Assembly (NCBI RefSeq): GCF_002284565.1
Contig: NZ_NPKI01000025.1
Location: 77,654 to 141,653 of the forward strand
Direction of reading: 5' to 3'
Origin: Mesorhizobium mediterraneum
Lineage (GTDB): Bacteria; Pseudomonadota; Alphaproteobacteria; Rhizobiales; Rhizobiaceae
DNA length: 64,000 nt
The notes under the pieces were generated by a model that was not told the origin of the DNA, made no database searches, and was given only the letters and a program-made list of their open reading frames with translations. Of this stretch, positions 1-8,455 are shown one piece after another (within the stretch, counting starts at the first letter, position 1; every line of letters starts with the position of its first letter). Made by a program: the position numbers and the translations under genes.

Positions 1-1
1 G

Positions 2-1336
2 ACGTCCCAGATGCAGACCATGATGGACCACTGGGAAAGGCTGGTTCCCAATCCTGCCTTTGACATGGCCTATAAATGGGCCTCGCAGAACGGCGAAACC
101 TCGCTTGGCAACACTCCGTCGATGCAATCCTTTTTCCTGCAGCACAACACCAGCACCACGACCCCGCCTCCAACCGACGATGTTCTGGACGGCACAAGCG
201 GAGCCGATGTGCTTCAGGCAGTCGGTGCCCGCACAATGACTGGCTATGGCGGCAACGACACCTATCATGTCGATGATGCTGGCGACAGGGTGATCGAGGC
301 GGCGGGCGGCGGTTCGGACAAGGTGCTCGCTGCAGTGAGCTATGCGCTTACAGCCGGCTCGCATATCGAACTCCTCGCCACCAACAACGCGGCCGGCACA
401 GCGGCGATCAATCTGACCGGCAATGAGTTTGCCCAGACCATCCAAGGCAATGCCGGAGCCAACGTGATCAACGGCCTCGGCGGCGCCGACACGATGACCG
501 GTTATGGCGGCAACGACACCTATTATGCCGACAATGCCGGCGACAGGGTGGTTGAGGCGACAGGCGGCGGTACCGACAAAGTGCTCGCCTCGGTGAGTCA
601 TGGGCTTACGGCCGGCTCGCAGATCGAGCTTCTCGCCACCACGAACCCGTCAGGCACGACGGCTATGAACCTCAACGGCAACGAGTTCGCCCAGACCATC
701 CAAGGCAATGCCGGCACCAATGTCTTCAATGGCCACGGCGGGGCCGACACGATGACCGGCTATGGCGGCAATGACGGCTACTATGTCGACAATGCCGGCG
801 ACAAAGTGATTGAGGTGGCAGGCGGCGGTCGCGACAACATAGCCACTACGGTGAGCTATGCGCTTGCGGCCGGCTCGGCGGTCGAGCTTCTCGCCACCAG
901 GTATCCGTCCGCCACGACGGCAATCAACCTCACTGGCAACGAGTTCGCCCAGACCATCCAGGGAAATGCCGGCGCCAATATCATCAATGGCGGCCGTGGT
1001 GCCGACATCTTGACCGGCAACGGTGGCAATGATGCTTTCGTTTTCAACTCCGCCCTTGGAAGCGGAAATATCGACAGGGTCACTGACTTCAACACGCTCC
1101 AGGACAAAATCCACATCGACAACGCCATCTTTGCCGGGCTGAGCTCGGGCGCGCTCACATCCGCCGCTTTCTTTACGGGCGCGGGCGCGCATGATAGCTC
1201 CGACCATATTATCTACAACAGTTCAACTGGAGCGCTCTCCTTCGACAGCGACGGGATCGGCGGCGCAGCTCAAACACAGTTCGCCACCCTTTCTCCAGGT
1301 CTCTCGATTACGGCAGGCGCATTCTTTGTGACCTGA
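2..1336 (+). CDS. RTX calcium-binding exoprotein, 3' part
   Basis: The frame is open to the left edge, so the true start is probably upstream; the first ATG in view is at 11. After about 60 unremarkable residues the protein carries three near-identical 86-residue units, each with a glycine-rich RTX-like motif (GYGGND) and the conserved stretch NEFAQTIQGNAG. The C-terminal ~100 residues (NDAFVFNSALG, then DRVTDFN and DKIHID) match the usual end of serralysin-type or haemolysin-type calcium-binding proteins. Such proteins leave by type I secretion and fold on Ca2+ outside the cell. No catalytic domain is visible in this part, so the enzymatic role, if any, lies upstream. No type I secretion genes are in the window. 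Confidence 0.85.
   Translation, partial: TSQMQTMMDHWERLVPNPAFDMAYKWASQNGETSLGNTPSMQSFFLQHNTSTTTPPPTDDVLDGTSGADVLQAVGARTMTGYGGNDTYHVDDAGDRVIEAAGGGSDKVLAAVSYALTAGSHIELLATNNAAGTAAINLTGNEFAQTIQGNAGANVINGLGGADTMTGYGGNDTYYADNAGDRVVEATGGGTDKVLASVSHGLTAGSQIELLATTNPSGTTAMNLNGNEFAQTIQGNAGTNVFNGHGGADTMTGYGGNDGYYVDNAGDKVIEVAGGGRDNIATTVSYALAAGSAVELLATRYPSATTAINLTGNEFAQTIQGNAGANIINGGRGADILTGNGGNDAFVFNSALGSGNIDRVTDFNTLQDKIHIDNAIFAGLSSGALTSAAFFTGAGAHDSSDHIIYNSSTGALSFDSDGIGGAAQTQFATLSPGLSITAGAFFVT
236..1009 (+). repeat. Three tandem 258-bp coding repeats
   Basis: The ATGACnGGnTATGGCGGCAA (or close variant) phrase recurs at 236, 494 and 752, exactly 258 bp apart. Each unit encodes 86 residues of the RTX protein. 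The units differ mostly by scattered substitutions, as expected for tandem duplication of a protein module. Confidence 0.85.
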
Positions 1337-1521
1337 AGGAGCTGACGGGAAGCGACATGGTGGGAGGACCCGCGGTCGCCAACAGGGACAGGTGGACAAA
1401 CTGCACCGTTCAGTCTGTCTCTTCTGGCGAGCATGGACGTTCCCGCGTGGACTCTTGCCGCACCGGCGAGTGCAGCGAGCGAAATGCGCCTCAAGAGACC
1501 ATGCCCGAGAGGGTGCGCGTC

Positions 1522-1548
1522 AGCGAAAATCCGAATCGGGTTTTCGCT
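1522..1548. terminator. Inverted repeat between convergent genes
   Basis: AGCGAAAA...TTTTCGCT with a short central loop forms a stem of about 10 bp between the 3' ends of the RTX gene and ppdK, which converge. It could end transcription in either direction. It also resembles the inner arm of the palindromic repeats at 33.6 and 44.3 kb (see there), so it may be a decayed repeat copy. The rest of 1337-1615 shows no recognisable gene. Confidence 0.4.
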
Positions 1549-1615
1549 ACGCTGGGGTTCGGTTCGACGGGATCATGCGCAAAGACCAGGTGCCGAAGCG
1601 TCGTTTGCGTCCCAA

Positions 1616-4303
1616 TTAAACGGCGCGCGGCGCTGACGTCTTCGAAACCTGCACCGCCGCCTGAGCGGCAGCCAGCCTGGCGATCGGCACGCGGTAGGGC
1701 GAGCATGACACATAGTCGAGGCCGACCTCCTCGCAGAAATGGATCGACGCCGGATCGCCGCCATGTTCGCCGCAAATGCCGAGCTTGATGTCCGGCCGTG
1801 TCGCCCTGCCCTTTTCGGCCGCCATCCGCACCAGTTCGCCGACGCCCTCGATGTCGAGCGACACGAACGGATCCTGCTCGATGATGCCCTTTTGACGATA
1901 AGTCTCCAGAAACGAGGCCGCATCGTCGCGTGAGATGCCGAAGGTGGTCTGGGTCAGATCGTTGGTGCCGAAAGAGAAGAATTCGGCCGCCTCGGCGATG
2001 ACATGGGCGCGGATCGCCGCGCGCGGCAATTCGATCATCGTGCCGGTAAGATAGGTGATCTTGACGCCGGTTTCCTCCATCACGCTCTTGGCGACGGCAT
2101 CGATCCGCGCCTTGACATAATCGAGCTCCTTCACCAGGCCGACCAGCGGCACCATGATTTCCGGAACCACCAGCGCGCCGGCCTTCCTGCCGGCCTCGAC
2201 GGCGGCCTCGAAAATGGCGCGCGCCTGCATCTCGGCGATTTCGGGATAGGAAACCGCAAGCCGACAGCCACGATGGCCAAGCATCGGATTGAATTCGTGC
2301 AGAGCCTCGGTGCGCTGCCGGAGCTTGTCGGGCGACACGTTCATGGCGGCGGCGACTTCGGCCACCTCTTCCTCGGTCTTGGGCAGGAATTCGTGCAGCG
2401 GCGGATCGAGCAGCCGGATCGTCACCGGCAGGCCGGCCATGATCTCGAACAGTTCGAGGAAATCCGAGCGCTGCATGGGCAAGAGTTTTGCGAGCGCCGT
2501 TCGCCGGCCCTTTTCCGTTTCGGCCAGGATCATCTCGCGCATGGCGACGATACGGTCGCCGTCGAAGAACATGTGCTCGGTGCGGCAAAGCCCGATGCCT
2601 TCGGCGCCGAAGGAGCGCGCCATGCGCGCGTCGAGCGGCGTTTCGGCGTTGGTGCGCACCTTCATACGGCGCACGGAATCGGCCCATTCCATGATGGCGG
2701 CGAAATCGCCCGAGAGTTCCGGCTGCAGCATCGGCACGGCGCCTTTCAGCACCTGGCCGTTGCCGCCGTCGATGGTGATGATGTCACCTTTGCGCAACGT
2801 CGACCCCATCGCCGTCAGCGTGCCGGCCCTGTAGTCGACGCGCAGCGAGCCCGCGCCCGACACACAAGGCTTGCCCATGCCGCGCGCCACCACCGCGGCG
2901 TGGCTGGTCATGCCGCCACGCGTGGTCAGGATACCTTCCGCCGCATGCATGCCGTGGATGTCTTCGGGACTGGTCTCGATGCGCACGAGGATCGCCTTGC
3001 GGCCTTGCGTCTTGAGCTCCTCAGCGTCGTTGGAGGAAAAGACGATCTCGCCGGTGGCAGCACCCGGAGAAGCTGGCAGGCCGATGCCGATCACATCGCG
3101 CGCGGCCTCCGGATCGATGGTCGGATGCAGCAACTGGTCGAGCGAGGCCGGATCGATGCGGGCGACGGCCTCTTCTTTCGAAATGAGCTTATCCTGCGCC
3201 ATTTCGACGGCGATTCTGAGCGCGGCCTTGGCGGTACGCTTGCCGGACCTCGTCTGCAGCATCCATAATTTGCCGCGCTCGATGGTGAATTCAAGATCCT
3301 GCATGTCGCGGTAGTGCTTTTCCAGACGGTCTGAGATGGTGACGAACGACTGGAACGCATCCGGCATCAGCTTCTGCAGCGACGGCTTGTCGGAGCCTGC
3401 GGCAATGCGCGCCGCCTCGGTGATGTTTTGCGGCGTGCGAATGCCGGCAACGACATCCTCGCCCTGCGCATTCACCAGGAATTCGCCATAGAGCATCTTT
3501 TCGCCGGTTGACGGATTGCGGGTAAAAGCGACACCTGTGGCCGAAGTTTCACCCATATTGCCGAAGACCATGGCCTGGACGTTGACCGCCGTGCCCCAGC
3601 TTTCGGGAATGTCGTGCAGGCGCCGATAGGTGATGGCGCGGCTGTTCATCCAGCTCGAAAACACGGCGCCGATCGCACCCCAGAGCTGCTCGTTCGGATC
3701 CTGCGGAAACGGCTTGCCGAGTTCCTCCTCGACCTTGGCCTTGTAGAGTGCAATCACGCCCTGCCATTCGATGGCGGTCAGTTCGGTGTCGAGCTCATGG
3801 CCGAGCCCGCCCTTCTGGTCTTCGAGGATTTCCTCGAACACCTCATGGTCGAGGCCCATGACAACATCGGAATACATCTGGATGAAACGCCGGTAGCTGT
3901 CATAGGCAAAGCGCGCATCGCCTGAATCGGCGGCCAGCGCCTCGACCGTCTCGTCGTTCAGACCGAGATTGAGCACGGTGTCCATCATGCCAGGCATGGA
4001 AGCGCGGGCACCGGAACGCACCGACACCAAAAGCAGTTTCGAGGGATCGCCGAAACGGCGCCCGGTCAGCCGGCCGATATGATCGAGGGCGACCGCGACA
4101 TCCGCTTCCAGCGAGGCCGGATAGCAGCACTCATTGGCGTAGTAGGCACTGCAGACCTCCGTGGTGATGGTGAAGCCCGGCGGCACGGGCAGGCCTAGAC
4201 TGCACATTTCGGCGAGATTGGCACCCTTGCCGCCCAGGAGGTTCCTATCGCCGGCACGGCCTTCCGCGGCGCCGTCGCCAAAGGTGTAGACCCATTTGGT
4301 CAT
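1616..4303 (-). CDS. ppdK: Pyruvate, phosphate dikinase
   Basis: At 895 residues this is the usual length for PPDK, which interconverts pyruvate, ATP and Pi with phosphoenolpyruvate, AMP and PPi. The N-terminal ATP-grasp part opens with NLLGGKGANLAEM and PPGFTITTEV. The swivelling phosphohistidine domain has GGMTSHAAVVARGMGKPCVSG with the carrier His at about 468. The C-terminal PEP-binding barrel ends with GICGEHGGDP and the catalytic Cys motif SCSPYRVPIARLAAAQ. In rhizobia the enzyme supports growth on C4-dicarboxylates and other gluconeogenic substrates. The gene is monocistronic here, with about 200 bp of divergent promoter region shared with the VOC gene. Confidence 0.98.
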   Translation of the reverse strand: MTKWVYTFGDGAAEGRAGDRNLLGGKGANLAEMCSLGLPVPPGFTITTEVCSAYYANECCYPASLEADVAVALDHIGRLTGRRFGDPSKLLLVSVRSGARASMPGMMDTVLNLGLNDETVEALAADSGDARFAYDSYRRFIQMYSDVVMGLDHEVFEEILEDQKGGLGHELDTELTAIEWQGVIALYKAKVEEELGKPFPQDPNEQLWGAIGAVFSSWMNSRAITYRRLHDIPESWGTAVNVQAMVFGNMGETSATGVAFTRNPSTGEKMLYGEFLVNAQGEDVVAGIRTPQNITEAARIAAGSDKPSLQKLMPDAFQSFVTISDRLEKHYRDMQDLEFTIERGKLWMLQTRSGKRTAKAALRIAVEMAQDKLISKEEAVARIDPASLDQLLHPTIDPEAARDVIGIGLPASPGAATGEIVFSSNDAEELKTQGRKAILVRIETSPEDIHGMHAAEGILTTRGGMTSHAAVVARGMGKPCVSGAGSLRVDYRAGTLTAMGSTLRKGDIITIDGGNGQVLKGAVPMLQPELSGDFAAIMEWADSVRRMKVRTNAETPLDARMARSFGAEGIGLCRTEHMFFDGDRIVAMREMILAETEKGRRTALAKLLPMQRSDFLELFEIMAGLPVTIRLLDPPLHEFLPKTEEEVAEVAAAMNVSPDKLRQRTEALHEFNPMLGHRGCRLAVSYPEIAEMQARAIFEAAVEAGRKAGALVVPEIMVPLVGLVKELDYVKARIDAVAKSVMEETGVKITYLTGTMIELPRAAIRAHVIAEAAEFFSFGTNDLTQTTFGISRDDAASFLETYRQKGIIEQDPFVSLDIEGVGELVRMAAEKGRATRPDIKLGICGEHGGDPASIHFCEEVGLDYVSCSPYRVPIARLAAAQAAVQVSKTSAPRAV

Positions 4304-4512
4304 GCTTGCTCTCCGGTTGCAGGAGATTGAAAAGATTGACGAAGCCGAAGTTCCGCCGTGTCCCTATCCGAGCGATATGATGCTGCAGTGCGAAAGGCAA
4401 GCGTCGGCAAAGCCAGCCGGCTTCTACAATCGATTAAGAAAAAGCGATGGCAAAAAGACTTGCGGCTTAGTGGTCACCAAAGTAGAACATAGTAGGAACA
4501 CGAGGTGGCGCC

Positions 4513-4857
4513 ATGAGACTGACCGGAAAACTCGATTATCTGGAAATGCCGGCAACTGGTGGAACGCTGGACAGGCTGAAGGCTTTCTACAGCGCCGCCT
4601 TTTCCTGGTCATTCACCGACTATGGGCCTACCTATTCGGCCTTTTCGGAAGGTCTTGATGGAGGCTTCCAGGCTGGTGCCGGCGAAGCGCCCGCCAAGCC
4701 GCTTCCGGTGCTTTATTCCGAGGACCTGGAAAAAATCCTGAGCGCCGTCGAAAATGCCGGCGGCACGATCGTCAAGCCGATCTTTTCGTTCCCTGGTGGC
4801 AGGCGGTTCCATTTCGTCGATCCGGCCGGCAACGAAATGGCCGTCTGGGGCGAGTAG
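4513..4857 (+). CDS. VOC-superfamily protein (glyoxalase/bleomycin-resistance fold)
   Basis: This 114-residue protein has the size and spacing of a single VOC (betaalphabetabetabeta) unit: LDYLEMPATGG at the start, LKAFYSAAFSW after the first strand, and FVDPAGNEMAVWGE at the end, where the second metal-ligand Glu of this family usually sits. The start follows a GAGGTG ribosome-binding site. The substrate cannot be assigned from sequence; VOC proteins include glyoxalases, dioxygenases and drug-binding proteins. It stands alone between ppdK (divergent) and tRNA-Gln. Confidence 0.85.
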   Translation: MRLTGKLDYLEMPATGGTLDRLKAFYSAAFSWSFTDYGPTYSAFSEGLDGGFQAGAGEAPAKPLPVLYSEDLEKILSAVENAGGTIVKPIFSFPGGRRFHFVDPAGNEMAVWGE

Positions 4858-4944
4858 ACGCCATGGCCTGACAGCAGGGGATAATGTCCGAACTCCTATC
4901 TGCGGGAACCGATGGATCAGTTCCGCGCACCGCTATTCTCGGCA

Positions 4945-4973
4945 TTGAGCTTTCCGTCGGCTCGTCCTATAAG
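4945..4973 (+). promoter_or_regulatory. Sigma-70-type promoter of tRNA-Gln
   Basis: A -35 box TTGAGC (4945-4950) and a -10 box TATAAG (4968-4973) are separated by exactly 17 bp and lie about 30 bp upstream of the mature tRNA. This is a good housekeeping promoter by sequence alone. Confidence 0.6.
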
Positions 4974-5002
4974 GCCGCGCGCAACGGGCATGTTCCCGCT
5001 GC

Positions 5003-5077
5003 TGGGGCGTAGCCAAGTGGTAAGGCATCGGTTTTTGGTACCGACAATCCCAGGTTCGAATCCTGGCGCCCCAGCCA
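5003..5077 (+). tRNA. tRNA-Gln (TTG anticodon), CCA encoded
   Basis: The acceptor stem TGGGGCG pairs with CGCCCCA, followed by discriminator G and an encoded CCA. The D-arm AGCCAAGTGGTAAGGC, the anticodon arm TCGGT-TTTTGGT-ACCGA (anticodon TTG) and the T-arm CCAGGTTCGAATCCTGG are all intact, giving a complete 75-nt tRNA. It lies at the edge of a stretch of lower G+C, a common situation for integrated DNA, but no copy of the tRNA 3' end was seen downstream. Confidence 0.97.
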
Positions 5078-5309
5078 TCGCTCACAGGTCCGTTCCGGAC
5101 ACATGTGCAGCAGCCACTTCGTAATGCCGGCACGCTACGTCGATGCCAACTTGACAGCCTCGTCGCCAATGCCCATCAGGACCATGTCACGACCAAAGCT
5201 TGCGATGAACGCAGCAGCGAACAGATGGCTAGGCCCGAACGAATGACAACAATCTGCCAGAGCGCCGGGCTCAAGGGCGCTGTTGGATCTCTGCAACGGA
5301 GCTCTAGTC

Positions 5310-5961
5310 ATGCAGGGAATTGAAGAGCTGCTTTGTGCTACCTTACGTGGCGAAAATCCGACTTGGCCGGAATACGGCGACAATAATTTCGCGGCCCGCT
5401 TCATCGAGCGAAGTGCTTATCACGGGGTACAGGCGTTACTTCATCACTATATTGCAGATCGCGAACGCGTTGACATGGGTTGGCCGGAAGTTATCCTGGC
5501 TACTTGTCGTCAGCAGGCCACTGCTCAAGCATTGTGGGAGATGCGCCACCAGTACATGCTGAAACAAGTACTGGAGCGGCTAGCGGCTATTGGAATCCAT
5601 CCAATTCTGTTCAAAGGCACGGCCTTAGCCTACAGTGTCTATCCGACGTCTTTCCTGCGTACAAGAGGTGACACGGACCTCCTCGTACCGTCGGACACGC
5701 GTGATCGGGTAGCCAAAGCGTTAGAGGCCCTGGGGTTTCGTGAGTTGGGAACAAGAGCGGATGTCATCCGCGGCCAGACGAGCTATAGCTGGACAGACCC
5801 CGCCTCCAATCAGGAACACACCCTCGATTTGCATTGGCGGATCACCAATTCCACACTCCTGTCAAATCTGTTCTCGTATGAAGAATTGCGCTCCGCGGCC
5901 CGGCCACTGCCGAACTTGAGCGCGAATGCCCTCGCAGCTGATCCAGTGCACGCGCTCGTGC
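5310..5961 (+). pseudogene. Nucleotidyltransferase-family gene (NTP_transf_5 type), 3' end lost
   Basis: From ATG 5310 (after ACGGAG) the first ~217 residues resemble the uncharacterised nucleotidyltransferase family often seen with PqqD-like or lasso-peptide genes: a helical N-terminus, then HPILFKGTALAYSVYP and the acidic pair in RTRGDTDLLVPSDT, then LDLHWRITNS. Recognisable similarity stops near DPVHALVRA at about 5961, where the sequence becomes the interior of a phosphotriesterase gene in another frame; the open frame runs on to 6077 as meaningless Arg-rich sequence. G+C is clearly lower than in neighbours (5581-5640 is 29/60, against 43/60 at 6121-6180), suggesting horizontal origin. 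The 230 bp before it hold no recognisable gene. Confidence 0.7.
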
Positions 5962-6735
5962 GGGCACACCGTCGTCGACGCGACCAATATCGGCATCGGC
6001 CGCGAGCCGGAAAAACTCGCCCGCATCGGCCGCGTGTCCGGACTGAAGATCGTCATGGGCACCGGCTTCTATCTTGAGCACACCCATCCCGAATGGCTAA
6101 AGACCATGGATGTCGACGCAGTGACCGAGTTCATCGTCGACGACGTCGGCGGCGGCGAGACGCAGCCGCCGATCCTGGCCGGCCTGATCGGCGAGGTCGG
6201 CGTCAGCAAGGATTTTACCGCCGAGGAACGAAAGTCGCTGCGCGCTTCGGCGCGGGCCTCGCGCATCACGGGCGTGCCACTATCGATCCACCTGCCGGGC
6301 TGGGAGCGGCTGGCGCACGAGGTCCTCGATGTCGTCGAGGCCGAGGGCGCCGATCTCCGCCACACCGTGCTGTGCCATATGAATCCGAGCCACAACGATC
6401 TCGACTACCAGACAAGCCTCGCCCGGCGCGGCGCATTCCTTGAATACGATATGATCGGCATGGACTATTATTATGCCGATCAGGACGCGCAGTCGCCCTC
6501 AGACGAAGAGAACGCGCGGGCAATTGCGGCACTTATCGAGGCCGGCTTCGGCGACCGCCTGCTGCTGTCGCAGGATGTGTTCCTCAAGATCATGCTGACC
6601 CGCTTCGGCGGTTTCGGCTACGGCTATATCCTGAAGCATTTCATACCGCGCCTGAAACGGCATGGCGTCGAGCGGCCAGCCATCGACCGCATGCTGATCG
6701 CCAATCCGAAGGCCGTGTTCTCGCGGCAGAATTAA
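5962..6735 (+). pseudogene. Phosphotriesterase-family hydrolase, 5' end lost
   Basis: From GHTVVDATNIGIGREPEKLA onward this is a clear phosphotriesterase-family TIM barrel: GLKIVMGTGFYLEHTHP, a GEVGVS strand end, LPGWERLAHEVLDVVE, HTVLCHMNPSHND, and LLSQDVFLKIMLTRFGG with the conserved metal-site Asp. The first ~80-90 residues of the family, including the HxH metal ligands near the N-terminus, are missing, because a nucleotidyltransferase fragment abuts at about 5961. An ATG at 5926 can be read, but its first 12 codons belong to the foreign fragment. As it stands the enzyme should be inactive. It heads the GATase/PfkB/BtpA operon, 37 bp upstream of the next gene. Confidence 0.8.
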
Positions 6736-6772
6736 GCGCAGACTTACGGCTTACACTTACGACGGAGTTCAA

Positions 6773-7543
6773 ATGTCCAAGAAAAAGATCCTGCTTGCCG
6801 GTGAATCCTGGGTGTCGACCGCGACCCATATCAAGGGTTTCGACCAGTTTCCGACGGTCACCTATCACACCGGCGCGGACGAATTGCTGACGGCCCTGAA
6901 GGCGACCGACTTCGACGTGACCTTCATGCCGGCGCATGAGGCACAGCGCAGCTTTCCGCAAACGATGGAGGCGCTTTCGGCCTATGACGCGGTGGTGCTC
7001 TCCGACATCGGCGCCAATACGCTGCTTCTGCATCCCGACACCTGGGTCCACTCGAAGCCGACGCCGAACCGCTTGCGCCTGCTGCGCGACTACGTGCGCG
7101 ATGGCGGCGGGCTTTTGATGTTCGGCGGCTACTATAGCTTCCAAGGCATCAATGGCGGCGCGCGTTACCGCAAGACGCCGGTCGAGGAGGTCCTGCCGGT
7201 GAACTGCCTCGCGTTCGACGACCGCGTCGAGGTGCCGGAAGGTTTTTCGCCTATGCCGCAAGCCTCGTCCAGCCATCCCATCCTGAAGGGTCTCGGTGCG
7301 GATTGGCCGATCCTGCTCGGCTTCAACGAGGTGACGCTGAAGGACGGGGCGGAAGTTCTGGCGACCGTGTCGTCGGACTACGGATCGCTGCCGCTGCTCG
7401 TCACCGGCCACTATGGCAGGGGCCGCACTGTGGCCTGGACATCCGATGTCGGGCCGCATTGGCTGCCACCGGAGTTCATCGCCTGGAAAGGCTACAAAAC
7501 CCTGTTCGAACAGATGCTGAGCTGGGCGACCGGCGAGAGCTGA
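6773..7543 (+). CDS. GATase1-like cytoplasmic protein (PF07090 type)
   Basis: The 256-residue protein begins KKILLAGESWVSTATHIKGF and contains YDAVVLSDIGANTLLLHP, DGGGLLMFGGYYSFQG and GRGRTVAWTSDVGPHW. These are features of the glutamine-amidotransferase-like flavodoxin-fold family that lacks a standard Cys-His-Glu triad. A GGAG site lies just before the ATG. It sits between the truncated phosphotriesterase gene and a PfkB kinase gene with only 3 bp to the latter, so it is almost certainly co-transcribed. The biochemical role is unknown; relatives are usually found in sugar or polyol catabolic operons. Confidence 0.8.
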   Translation: MSKKKILLAGESWVSTATHIKGFDQFPTVTYHTGADELLTALKATDFDVTFMPAHEAQRSFPQTMEALSAYDAVVLSDIGANTLLLHPDTWVHSKPTPNRLRLLRDYVRDGGGLLMFGGYYSFQGINGGARYRKTPVEEVLPVNCLAFDDRVEVPEGFSPMPQASSSHPILKGLGADWPILLGFNEVTLKDGAEVLATVSSDYGSLPLLVTGHYGRGRTVAWTSDVGPHWLPPEFIAWKGYKTLFEQMLSWATGES

Positions 7544-7546
7544 GCG

Positions 7547-8455
7547 ATGCACGTCCACGTCGTGGGCAATGCCTGTGTCGACACGATGTTTCGCGTCGGC
7601 CGCTTCCCTGCCGCCGGCGAGACTTTAAACGCCAGCAGCTACGCCGACGGCCTCGGCGGCAAGGGCGCAAACCAGTCGGTTGCGGCCGCGCGCACGGGTG
7701 CTGCGGTGACGTTTTGGACGGCGCTCGGCAAGGACCGCGCAGGCGCATGGATCAGGAGCCGCCTCGACAGGGAGTTGTCTGACCTCGAGGCGAGCGAATT
7801 TGACCTGCCAAGCGACCGCTCGACTATCGTCATTGAGGCTAGCGGCGAGAATTTCATCGTCAGCGGTGTCGCCTGCAGCGAGGCGTTCGATCCGATCGCG
7901 CAAACTGCGCTTGCCCGCCGGATCGCGTTTGGCGACATCCTTGTCTGCCAAGGAAACCTGCGAGCCGCCGCGATAAATGCCTGCCTGCGGGCAGCACGGC
8001 AAAATGGCGCGCGCACCGTCCTGAACGCCAGCCCTATCGATGCGGCGGCTCTGCCTGACTTCGGTCTGGCGCAGGTATTGGTGGTGAATCAGTCCGAGGC
8101 GAAAGCACTGACAGGCCAGGGTGATATGGCAGCCGCGGCCGACGCGCTCGCGGCCAAAGGCGCCGGGACAGTTGTGGTCACGCTTGGCGCTGAAGGTTGT
8201 CTCGTGCTTGGCCCGGACCAGGCAGGACCGCGTCGTTTGCCGGCGCCGCGCGTCGAAGCGCTCGACACCAGCGGTGCCGGCGATGTGTTCTGCGGCTGTC
8301 TGGCCGGCGGGCTTGCCAAGGGAATGTCGGTTATCTCAGCGCTGAAGTTCGCGCTCGCGGCGGCGGCAATTGCAGTGACTCGCCCGGGCACACTGATATC
8401 CTGTCCTTCCGCGTCTGAAATGGCGGCGCTCATCGATCAAACGGAGTTCTCATGA
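7547..8455 (+). CDS. PfkB-family (ribokinase-like) carbohydrate kinase
   Basis: At 302 residues it has the two PfkB signatures: the N-terminal GGKGANQSVAAARTG, and the C-terminal DTSGAGDVFCGCLAGGLA, whose Asp is the catalytic base and whose GAGD forms the anion hole. It should phosphorylate a sugar or sugar derivative with ATP in the cytoplasm. The substrate cannot be read from the sequence. The ATG is 3 bp after the GATase-like gene, and the 3' end overlaps the BtpA-family gene by 4 bp (ATGA), so translation is likely coupled. Confidence 0.92.
   Translation: MHVHVVGNACVDTMFRVGRFPAAGETLNASSYADGLGGKGANQSVAAARTGAAVTFWTALGKDRAGAWIRSRLDRELSDLEASEFDLPSDRSTIVIEASGENFIVSGVACSEAFDPIAQTALARRIAFGDILVCQGNLRAAAINACLRAARQNGARTVLNASPIDAAALPDFGLAQVLVVNQSEAKALTGQGDMAAAADALAAKGAGTVVVTLGAEGCLVLGPDQAGPRRLPAPRVEALDTSGAGDVFCGCLAGGLAKGMSVISALKFALAAAAIAVTRPGTLISCPSASEMAALIDQTEFS

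Noticed and set aside
5135..5404. An 89-codon minus-strand frame between tRNA-Gln and the nucleotidyltransferase fragment
   Set aside because: It overlaps the 5' end of a better-supported frame, has no ribosome-binding site I can see and resembles no family.
5940..5980. A copy of the tRNA-Gln 3' end at the gene junction, as an attachment site
   Set aside because: The sequence around the junction has no match to the T-arm/acceptor end of the tRNA, so clean site-specific excision or integration is not supported.
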